Below, piece by piece: positions 54,559-64,000 of a stretch of 64,000 bases of DNA. This stretch comes from Mauremys mutica (lineage: Eukaryota > Chordata > Testudines > Geoemydidae): positions 106,555,222-106,619,221 of the forward strand of contig NC_059075.1 of NCBI RefSeq assembly GCF_020497125.1. The letters run 5' to 3'. Under the pieces are notes generated by a model that had not been told where the DNA came from, searched no databases, and saw only the letters and a list, made by a program, of their open reading frames with translations. The stretch's first letter is position 1. The number at the start of each line of letters is the position of its first letter. The position numbers and the translations under genes are program-made.

Positions 54559-55867
54559 GCTGAAGGGTCTCCTAATGTGTGTGGTGTCTCTGCTGACATT
54601 AAAGTCTATGTAAAGTCTGGGACCTGCCCTCACTGCAGTCCTGGTGCGTGTGTAGGGGGCATGGTTGAGCTTCCCTGCACTTCCACAATCCCTGACTGGC
54701 ATAATTTACCCAGCAGATCTTCAGACCAGCACTCAGCTCTCAGAGTCTGAAGAAGATTGAAACAGGACACAGTGTCCTCACTTCACTAATGCAGGAGGAA
54801 GGGGAGTGTTGCTAGCAAAAATCAGGGAGAGGAGCGGGAGCTGGCCCGCTGCTTCAGCTGCAGAAGAGAAGCAGCTCCCCCTTCAAACCATGCAGCTGTG
54901 CCAGAGTCAAGAAAGCACAAAGGTGGCTTAAAGCTCCTTTTGCATCCCTGCAGCCCACTTCTCAGGCTGTGCTGTATGCTCCTGGGCTGCCGTTGAGGTA
55001 CCCTGCTTGCATCCATGTTCCCAAACCAAATGAAGCCTTCTAGAACACAGTGCATCACAATTAGGGCGAGGACCCCAACTGGGGTAAAACAGGGCTGCAC
55101 CCTGGACATTTATAGAGCTACACTGATTTACACCAGCTGACAATCTGCTTCTTCCCCTTAAAACAGTCCTGCAGTACTGCCCGTAGTTTGCCCCTGGCAG
55201 ACTAACTGACACTGTTACTATTTTATCTGGTAAAATATATATAATCAGCTGGTAGAAAAACGATCCCATCACTCACTGAGTGAGGCCACTCCTAGCTGTA
55301 TATTTATTAAAATCCGTGACATTTATCATCTCAGAACTTCAGCCAGTGACTGTTCTCCTGCACTGGGATTTTTTTTCCCCACACCCTGTATTGCTATTAA
55401 ATATGTCGTCACTTTATGCCATCCTACTCTTGGAAATAAAAGGAGTCTTTGCTGGAATGCCTCGCCCTCAGTGTGCCAATGGCAGTTCCTTCACAGAAGC
55501 TACTGCACAGGGCCTGAGTCTCCTCCCTTTGAGGCCAGGGGTGGATTTGCCCTCAACTTCAGTGGGGTTGGGTACAAGGCACAGCCACTTTGGACATCCC
55601 AGGATTTATTAGACCATGAAGCTGCACAGCACTGGCAGCCAATCGTGAATATAAAATATGCTGGAGAAATATGTCTTCCTGTAACATACCAAAATACCTC
55701 TTCCGAGAGAGCCAGATGCCACAAGTTCCCTTTCTGTGCATTTATCCCAGGGCAGAATCTGGCCCTTAGTAACAAAGATTTTCCTTGTATCACATGTACT
55801 CATTGGCTTAAAATGTATATGAGCCTGAAGCTATTCTGACAGCACAATCCCCATGTGAGAGGGGTCC
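54559..55867. other. intergenic, mostly unrecognised
   Basis: 55112-55150 (actgatttacaccagctgac) is a fragment of the palindromic TTTACACC family; nothing else named. Confidence 0.35.
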
Positions 55868-56030
55868 TCATCCAGTGAATAGGGCACTGGGCAGAATCAG
55901 GGGATCCAGGTTCTATTCCCAGGTCTGCCACTCTATTGTTCTGTGACCTTAGGGGAGTCACTTGGCCTCGTGTGCTTCTGTTTCCCCATCTGCCCTTAGT
56001 GTGCCAGGCCTATCTAGGCTGTAAGTTCTT
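55868..56030 (+). repeat. MIR SINE
   Basis: gggcactgggcagaatcagg, ccaggttctattcccaggtc tgccactc, gtgaccttaggggagtcact and tctgtttccccatctgccc follow MIR core order closely. One of the clearest MIR copies here. Confidence 0.85.
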
Positions 56031-59004
56031 TGGCCTAGCACAGTGGAGCTCTGATGAAAGTCAGGGGGTCAGTAATTTGATTCCCACTTCATCCAGATGC
56101 ATATCACTGGTTCTCAGTAAATCATCTTTGAAAAAGGCTGCACATAAAACAACTAAATTTTACATTGCCAATATGAGCCATAGATTAGCATTAAAGCAGA
56201 GCCAGAAAAATCAGGTACAAGGTACTTTGCTTGAAATAACTGAGTCACATGCTATACAAACACAGCTTCAGTAGTATCAGAAACTGTTCTGTGGGTGGGC
56301 TGAGTCATACAGATCCTGCCACTTGGACTTTGAATTTTGTGCCAGATGGAGGAGCAGGGTTTCTTTTAAAACATCATCATGAAATCAAACCTGCTTTTCA
56401 TATCTGATTGGAAGCAAATTCAGAGCTGAGCCAGATGCAACAGCTGAAATCCCAATGCCTCCCAACCTTGAAGTTCAGTTCTGGGGTCTTGATCCAGTTT
56501 CAAGCTTTACAACTATCCCTGGCTGAAATCCAGATCCCATCAAAGTCAATGCAAAAATGCCAATTGACCTCACTGGGGCCAGGACTTCAACCCTAGCTAG
56601 AATGGGTCAAATTAAAGCAACAGCTGTACAAATAACGATGCCTACAAATCCGAGCACCAATAAACTTTGACGGAGTTCAGATCTGAATCTTTATAGCTGA
56701 GGCCCATCTTTAATTTTAAAATGCCGGTCACAAGAAGGGTTCCTTTATGAATTTTTAAACGGGACTAATGAAAGGGGTGCCAGAGAAGAGAGAGGGGCTG
56801 AGTCTGCAACGAAAGTTTCAGTGTGGGGGATTATTTTACTGGAACTGATTTGCCCATGTGTTGAACAAATTCCACGTGGTTGCCTGCCAGGGAGAGGTTG
56901 AATGAGTGGGAAGACATTGGTGGAACAATGAACTCAGTTCAAGGAGACTTTCTCTACACTGCCTGCCATTTACATGTTTCCTTAAAAATGCACCCCCTCT
57001 GGTGTCTGTGAGTAGTAGGTACTAGCTGCTGGTTGGGGTTTGCGCTTGAGGTCTGAGCAGCACCATCCAGTCCTGAACCAGTTGCAGATTCATTGCTCCA
57101 TAGCATGATGTTATACAGCTCTCTCCTTTCTCCCAGGGTTAGGCTCATTTATTTCCTCATTTCTCTGTGATGAAATATCTTTTATGATTCAAGATAATCT
57201 GAGGGAATAGCTTTCTTATAATCCTTTGCCTATCAGTATTAAGTTCTTCTTAATCAGAGTTACTCTATTGCCTTTCTCTGGGTTTGGAAACTGGGCAGAA
57301 CAAGGCCCAGTCCACCTTTTATTTATGGCCACTGATTTCATATTTGGTGAGCATCTGCCTTAGTTCTCCTCATTGTGTTGTGGTGAGATGGTCTGCTGGG
57401 GTGGGGAATAATTCTGTGCAAGGATCTGAAGCCATCTAGCTTGTTGTTGCTTTTGGTTTGTGGCACATTTGTTGCTGGTTTAACTGCTGCTCTAGCATTT
57501 TGAGAACACAGCATCATGGTTTAGCTATCAGATTCTGCTGCATTGATGAGTTGCTGAATTTTGAATAGATGGATTATCATTTTATTTTACAGAGTCCAGA
57601 AGTGAGCAGGGCATCTCCCATTACAAATAAATAGCCAAGAGTCCCTGCGCTGGAAAGGTTACAATCCAAAGGAAACGTGGACAACACGTCAGTTTGCGGG
57701 AGAAGAGACAGTGGACGCAGTAACAAGATTGTGTGGTCTCTCCACAAAGCCATGCATACAGCATTGATGGAGCTGCCGGGGGGAGGGGGAGGGGGATGGG
57801 AAGTCCTCAGCTGATGTAAACTGGTGTGGCTGTGGCTGTGTGAAAAAAATCTATTAAATAAATAGATGTCTTAGAAAAGAGGAGGAAACATTTTTGGCAT
57901 TGACTCAACTGTGGTCATTTTGCAGAGGTGGCCACTGCTTAATGGCTGCTAGGTAGGTGAGAGCATTCCCTGTGGCTGCTCTCCAGCTGTGGAGAGCCCC
58001 TGCTTCCTTTGGGTGAGACACCTGGCGGTGAGTTGGGAAGGCAAGTTGGCTTGGCTCCTGGAATTACATGATGGTCTGTGCACAGGAAACCAAAGGGACT
58101 GTCACCACCTGGCAAAACTGCCCTGTGCCAGTAAATGGTAAAATCCTGTGACCACCTCCTGGAGTGCTGGTGGCTTTCCATGACTAACCCCTAGCCCAAG
58201 GGCAAGAACTGCACTGAATGGCTGTACAAATGGCATGAATCATCAAGCATTCTCTGGTGTGGGTGTGTATTATTTCTCCTTGGCAACACAACGGTGTGTG
58301 TATTGCTTTCTGAATTTTCCTGTTCTCCACCCAGGGCTTGAGACTTGACCTTTGATGGTGTTTCATTCTGTCTAGTTTTGCAATGGGATGTGTGTGTGTG
58401 AGAGAGAAAGGAGATCTGAGGTTGAGAGGAGCTGAGGGTCAGCAATGCAATGTGAGATGCATGAGGAAAATGTCTGTGGAGAACTCACCTAACTCACCCC
58501 AGGAAAATTTCACCTAATGCATGGAGCTCCATTCAGCAATGGCATGACACTGATTTACACCAATTGAGGATGTCTGACCTATTGAGTATAAAGATTGCTA
58601 CAGATACACTCTTTTCCTTTCAAGGAAGAGTACCTCCTGCTGCTGAAGAGAAACCATTTTAGGTTATGCGGTCATCTTGTAAGGGATGCTTTGGCACTAT
58701 TGCACATCTAAGGCTCAAGCAGCTGATGCATTAAAGTGAGCCTCCCAACTCAACAATAATTCTTGTAATAAATGAATGGAGTCACACTGTCTGTGTGAAA
58801 ATTCTGGATGGACATGCCATTGTTATGGATGATGTACAGAGCTTCCAGGAAAGCAGCATATTCATCATTCTCAGATTTGCAATGATCTTTCTTCCCAGAT
58901 TTCTGCTACAGTGGAGCCCAGTACAAGATGAATATTTCCAGGCCTATCGGGCAAAAAATGTATCCTGCTGCTGACATTTCCCATGATGTTGATTATTTAT
59001 TATT
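56031..59004. other. intergenic, no gene recognised
   Basis: Small pieces of the palindromic repeat lie at 56530-56590 and 58530-58580. A (GT)n(GA)n stretch lies at about 58389-58407. No host gene seen. Confidence 0.4.
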
Positions 59005-59107
59005 GCTGGTATTCTGATAATGTCTATGGTAGATCCCAATCAAGATCAGACTCCTAATGTACTAGGCACTGTACATCCACAAAGAGACAGCCCATGCCCC
59101 ACAGAGC
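59005..59107 (+). repeat. dispersed repeat (ctaggcactgtacat type), copy 1
   Basis: tactaggcactgtacatcca followed by caaagagacagcccatgccc belongs to an amniote repeat I remember (..gctaggcgctgtacaaacac..). A second copy is at 62205-62340. Confidence 0.6.
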
Positions 59108-60427
59108 TAGCAACTCATTCATTTTTGTCTATGAAGATCTTATACCTATCCTTAACACATCTCATTGTGCCTGTGTGACCCAGCGTACCTTGTTCAAAAG
59201 ACTACACTGGAGCTGCCAGATTGGAATAACAGGGATGTTGCAGGACAGGACTGAAATGCATGGGAAGAGCTGTGTGGGGAAAATTTGAATGCTGCCTGCC
59301 TATAGCAGGTCTAGCTCCAGCCACTGCCATGAATATCCATGAGCTCCCATATAACCTAGCCCATCTTAAATGCCATTAGACCAGATTGTTTCATATATCA
59401 GCTTTCAGCAGTCTAAGTCCATTTTCTGCTGGACAGGTCCATACACACACCCCCAAACACCCTCCCCACCCCATCACTGTCTCAGCAGAGAAGGCAAAGA
59501 CTGAATTACCCTTTCCCCAGCAGAGGTGGTCCCTCCAGCACAGGGTATGTGGGGCAGTGTGAGAAGCTTGCACTGTATCTTGCCATGTACACTTCATTGT
59601 CTAAGGGTGTCCATCTGGCATCTTCCATCAGCACTAAAAAGAGCATTTAAATAATGCCAAAGACCACACAAAGGAATGGTTTAACACAAGGGCGCCCTGT
59701 GAGTAGAGTGCCAGCTGAGCAGCATCTTATTCGAGAGGAGGGAACACAGAAGAGTCAGAGATCTTCCTGAAAGCCAATTCGAAGTGACTAGGAATAGCAA
59801 TGCCGACCAAGTCACTTAGGACCAGATTCTGCCACCCTTACTCACACTGAATGGCACCTTGCTCTGCAGCTAGTCCCATTGACTTCTGTTCTGTGCTATT
59901 CAGGTTCTTACACTGTGCCCATTACCATGGTATCTGAGCATCTTCCAATAGTATTCTAAACAACATGAATCTGTTACCTATGGTTCCTTCTTTTGTTGCA
60001 AATGGGATTCTGCTTGTCGCATTAGGTAGTACTCACTATAAGGATATTGAAATCTGGCTGCTAGAAACTAGAGTAGATGCCATGGGAACAGGTTAGTAAG
60101 GCTCTATTTGTACTGCAGGGGTTCCTGGAGTCAGGGGCTTGGCATTTCTTCCTTCCTAGCCCCAGTGATAGGAAATGCAACCTGGGTCCATTCTTTCAGT
60201 CACCTCCCCCTTTCTCCTAACCCTCCATTGAGAACAACCATAAATGCCTGGGGAAACCTGCTTGCTAATCACAGCATCTGGCTGTATTTCCTAGTGCTAG
60301 AGGCATAGTGGGGATGGGCAAGCCCTGATGAAGTACCCTGATATTTGGACACCTAATTGTGATGCATCAGGCTGCCCCTCAGGCCAGAGGACTGGCCTCT
60401 GAGTTTTCATCATTGGAATTGCTGCCT
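59108..60427. other. intergenic, mostly unrecognised
   Basis: 59817-59890 (accagattctgccaccctta, tcccattgacttctgt) is a piece of the palindromic repeat family. Confidence 0.35.
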
Positions 60428-60700
60428 TAGGCCTTGGCTACATGGAAGCATTTATTTCTGTACAACTTGAGAGGCAAATGTAAACCAATAGTTCTACTGA
60501 TATCGTCCCCCGTTCCCATGTGGTTATTCTTATTCTGGTATAAGGGGGCCATTTTCCAGTTTACCTTATATCACTTGGGAAGGGGGTTAACTTTAAGCTA
60601 AATCACACAAAGCCACTCTAATGCCTGAATAAGAGTGTCCACACAGGGTGTTATACAGGTCTCAATATCACTATATCAGCATCACTGGTAAAATGTTCCA
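60428..60700 (+). repeat. possible MITE (ggccttggctacatgg start)
   Basis: The start ggccttggctacatggaagc and the later gaataagagtgtccacacag resemble a MITE family with TACAC/GTCCACA-rich ends. Uncertain. Confidence 0.35.
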
Positions 60701-62204
60701 GAAAAGGCCTTCCTTACTAATAGGGACATATGAAGCTGTCCAGAATAAATAAGCAACTCATTGAATGAGTCTGATTTTTGTCTGATGAAGAGAGACCTGC
60801 TTTATCTTTACGGGGGAGGGCTCTGTGGAAGGATCCCCCACTACTCAAACCTTCCTTCTTGTGTTTATTAGTTAGAGCATTTAAGTGGGTTCAGCAAAGG
60901 ACAACCTGGGGGACCTTGGGTTTAAAGCATAAGAGAAGCAGAGGAATTAATGAGTCACCAGAGATAAGATGTCAGCATCCTTCTCTTATCAGCTTGCATA
61001 GTACTAAGATATGTAAAAAGGTGAGGTCCACAATGTGATGTGCCTTTAAAATTCCAGAGGCATGTGATCAGTGGGGAAATGAGCCACACCCCACTGAAAT
61101 CAATTAAAAGACTCCCATTAACTTAAGTGGGCTTCGGATCAGGCCTTGGGAGAGCTGTATTCAGTCACGGGAAGGTGACATCTTGAACTGCTATATTAAA
61201 TGACTAGCCTTCTCTTATCCATTCAATGACACTTTTTTGCCAGTATCTGACCAAGCCAACGCCCATTGAGAACTTCCAGTTATACTACAAGTCAGTTCAG
61301 AAAGATAGCATAGTTACATAAACTGCAGGTGATAAAACAGCTGTGCGGCCACATGAAAAGCATTTGGGTGTTGCCACATATTCTGCATTACTGATATAAC
61401 TGTAGAGAAATCGCCTCCAGGAAGGGTAAGTTGGACTGTATAGAGCAACTTATCTTGACTCTCCAAAGGTCTTTTGAGATGCAATTAAGTGATACAGAAA
61501 TGTGTGTATATACATGTACCCCAATGCACATTCCCCTGCTATTACAGCTACCGCTAACCCTCTCAATAAAATGCGACTCTTCAGTGAGACACAAACTGCT
61601 CAAAGATCAAAAGGATTTGGCATTTCCTGAGCACTGAAACACTTGAATCACATGGACCCAGCCTTCTTAGCTGGCTCAGTACCTCTTCCATCCGGCCTTC
61701 ATACCCACCCCACCCATAGCACACATCTTCCTTAATTCCTGCTGGAACAGCAGGTTTAGCTATAGATTATTAGTTTCCCATAGGTATTTCCCAATGTGGC
61801 CAGTCCCTTCCGTTTTATGACTGATCATTTTTACAATAAGGATGACTGAATGAGAATGCTACTTAGTCATTCTAGTCACATTCCACAGGTGCTTAACTCA
61901 TTCCGCTCTTCTTGGATATTCTTTGTTCCACCATCCACTAATGATAACTGAGCAGCTAAGCAGAGGACTATATATTAATGCTTTCTGATCCTCAGGGATC
62001 GACGAGTAAACAAGTAGTTGGAGTTTCAAGGCTTTATTCTAGTCAGGACTTTGATACAGTATCACATTTCCCTTCAGATCAATCTCTCTAGTTATGGTCT
62101 TTCCAACATAAACCTGACTCCTTCCCTGGATAATCCTATCAGAGTCACCCAGGTACACACCGCTTAGAGTTTTATATTAGGTTTCCACCAGAGACAGAAA
62201 TTAC
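60701..62204. other. intergenic, no feature recognised
   Basis: Only a short ccccactgaaatcaattaaa-type fragment near 61090-61150 suggests the palindromic repeat family. Confidence 0.35.
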
Positions 62205-62340
62205 TGGTATTACCATAGCATCTAGGGTCCTTAGTCCTAGACTAGGGCTCAGCTGTGCTAAATGCTGTACAAATACTGAACAAAAAGACAGCCCTTATAG
62301 ACTTATAGACAGATCTTACAGACTAAGTACATTGTACCTC
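62205..62340 (+). repeat. dispersed repeat, copy 2
   Basis: gtgctaaatgctgtacaaat then aacaaaaagacagccctta parallels 59060-59095 in the same orientation. Confidence 0.55.
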
Positions 62341-63081
62341 TTTTGAAAAAAAAAATCCATTGCTTTTGGGTTGTTAATCTGCACTTTTGTGACATGAAGG
62401 GAAAACTGTTGGAGTATTCACAGATTAAAGAGCAAGGAGATGTCTTAACATTTTTGTATTATACTGCCAATAAGCTCAATTAGAGGAAAAGGTGCATTAT
62501 ATGTACATTTTATGTGTTTACTGATTTGAGGCCCAATCATGCATTTCTGACTTCCAAACGCCCACTGAAGTCAATGGAAGCACAATAAATAAATAAAATC
62601 AGTAGATCTGAAAGCCTGGGTCCTTGATTTGTATTACTTCAGTGCCGCAAGATCACCTTTTCCCCCTCTTTCTTACGAACAATTAGTCACCACTGAGGAA
62701 TCATTTTTTCATTCATCAATGGTTTTAGGCCGTACGCACATTTTCTAATTAGCTGCAGTGAGAGTCAGGTTTAAATGAGTAGTGTTTGAAAGAGGTCAAG
62801 GTTAAAACTAAAAACTGTTTTCTGTAGGACAAAACTGTTAATGCATCAGCCCCAATGACACAGCCAGAAATGGGAGGTTTTTACTATGGAGTGGGAGAAT
62901 TAGTGAGAAAAATCGCCCACATATAAAGCTGCAGCTCATGGTAAGTGTGACCTTCGAAACCAGAAAAGGGTAATGTTGAGACTCGGTACTTTAGTGCATG
63001 CAGTTGATGTTTTCCCCACCCACTTACAGCCTTAATTGATGGACATTGAGAAATGACTTTAGTTTAGATCCACATGAGTAC
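62341..63081. other. intergenic, no feature recognised
   Basis: cccactgaagtcaatggaag at 62561-62580 is the only repeat-like phrase. Confidence 0.35.
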
Positions 63082-63195
63082 AAGGGACCAGATTCTGCTG
63101 TCAGTCACAGCAGTGTAAACCTGGAGTAATTGCACCGGCTTCAGGGGGATTAGTCTTGATTTACACCAGGGTATCTGAGCAGAACCTGACCTAAG
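63082..63195 (+). repeat. palindromic TTTACACC repeat
   Basis: accagattctgctgtcagtc at the left and gagcagaacctg at the right are related as inverted ends, with agtgtaaac and tttacacca inside. Best-preserved member of the family in the window. Confidence 0.6.
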
Positions 63196-63404
63196 GTTAT
63201 TTTTCTAACATGCCCATTTCCTCTGTGTTTATTGCCTTCCTGCTTTATCACAGATTAAAGGACACAATCTTTTTCCATTCATAAAAATGCCTGGCAGGCT
63301 TTATACACCCTTTTATACACTCAGAGTAGATTTCCTAGACATCCTAACTAGAAGGTGATTTTTCCTGGGAACATTTCTCACTGTCTCAGAGAATACTTTC
63401 CCAA

Positions 63405-63711
63405 GTGTCTCACTGGTGAGTCTTGCCCACATGCTCAGGGTCTAACTGATCGCCATATTTGAGGTCAGGAAGGAATTTTCCCCCATATCAGATTGGCAGA
63501 GATCCTGGAGGTTTTTTGCCTTCCTCTGCAGCCTGGGGCCTGGGTCTCTTCCAGGTTTAAACTAGTGTAAATGGTGAATTCTCTGTAACTTGAAGTCTTT
63601 AAGTCACGATTTGAGGACTTTAGTAACTTAGCGAGAGGTTAGGGGTCTATTACAGGAGAGGAGGCGGGGTGAGGTTTTGTGACCTGCAATGTGCAGGAGG
63701 TCAGACTAGAT
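63405..63711 (+). mobile_element. CR1-type LINE 3' end
   Basis: ggtcaggaaggaattttccc, ctggaggttttttgccttcc and gtgcaggaggtcagactaga are shared in order with 10270-10860. It is cut off at its 3' end by the element at 63712. Confidence 0.75.
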
Positions 63712-64000
63712 CAGAGATTCTCAAACGTATTTGATCGTGCCTCCTTTCTTTGTGTTTGTAGTCATTTACACCTTCCCCAAACCCCAAGTACCCATACTGC
63801 CACTGGCTCTCAAGGCAGAGTGGAGAGCAGCAGCTGCTGGCTGGCTGCCCAGCTCTGAAGGCAGCACCATGCCAGCAGCAGCACAGAAGTAAGGTTGGAT
63901 GGTGATGTGAAAACTGATATTTGTCACTATCACTTTTCACAGCAGACTTAGTGCCCCATTGCCACCCTTACTTCTGTGCTGCTGCCGCCATCCCAGGGCT
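63712..64000 (+). mobile_element. hAT-like element, runs off the window
   Basis: Left end CAGAGATTCTCAAACG is hAT-like and interrupts the CR1 3' end. Inside, cagcacagaagtaagg (63879-63894) and ccttacttctgtgctg (63966-63981) form an inverted repeat. The right end is beyond the window. Confidence 0.6.

Noticed and set aside
54427..54750. 107-codon frame starting inside the 144-bp MITE
   Set aside because: It begins within a transposon and runs into unrelated sequence; no domain is visible.
1..64000. CRISPR arrays, operons or bacterial features
   Set aside because: Introns, CR1 LINEs and SINEs show this is vertebrate nuclear DNA; no regularly spaced repeats were found.

Overview
The window is vertebrate nuclear DNA. 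The density of CR1 LINE copies, ancient MIR/CORE-like SINEs and hAT, Tc1/mariner and PIF-type DNA transposons, with no L1 or Alu, points to a non-avian sauropsid, most likely a turtle. That species call is inference from repeat types I recognise; no database was searched.

Positions 494-43015 hold most of one plus-strand protein-coding gene, NAP1L4 (nucleosome assembly protein 1-like 4). Thirteen coding exons join in frame through canonical GT-AG introns and give 383 complete residues ending in CKQQ. The start codon and first coding exon lie upstream of base 1. The protein has the NAP family layout: an acidic N-terminal stretch, a long dimerisation helix, the histone-binding core, a basic [10 protein letters not shown] patch, and a Glu/Asp-rich tail built from very small exons. 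A 38-nt cassette at 35591-35628, with strong splice signals, would change the C-terminus from ...PKK...CKQQ to ...PKV. This is the most biologically interesting signal I found, because CKQQ is a CAAX-like prenylation motif. The 3' UTR runs from 41766 to a likely poly(A) site near 43015.

The introns carry many transposons. There are two decayed CR1 copies (966-2645, 3680-4735). Another CR1 at 13950-16340 is long and fairly young. Elements with visible ends or target duplications lie at 5735-6042, 6066-6789 (with a nested foldback at 6254-6420), 9755-10099, 12198-13018, 13354-13685, 17681-17947, 21137-21423, 23241-23620 and 24432-24729. A broken hAT transposase lies at 28204-29215, a second element end at 29230-29826, and a decayed Myb-like or accessory transposon ORF at 30262-30720. 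The hAT-like copies at 5735-6042 and 21137-21423 are in opposite orientations and bracket four NAP1L4 exons.

From about 43.0 kb to the end I find no host gene. This tract holds CR1 pieces, LTR-like sequence, a 144-bp transposon with a perfect 8-bp target duplication (54415-54558), MIR-type SINEs and several palindromic repeat fragments. In human, NAP1L4 lies in the 11p15 cluster beside CARS1 and PHLDA2; no PHLDA2-like PH-domain ORF is visible in the 21 kb downstream.
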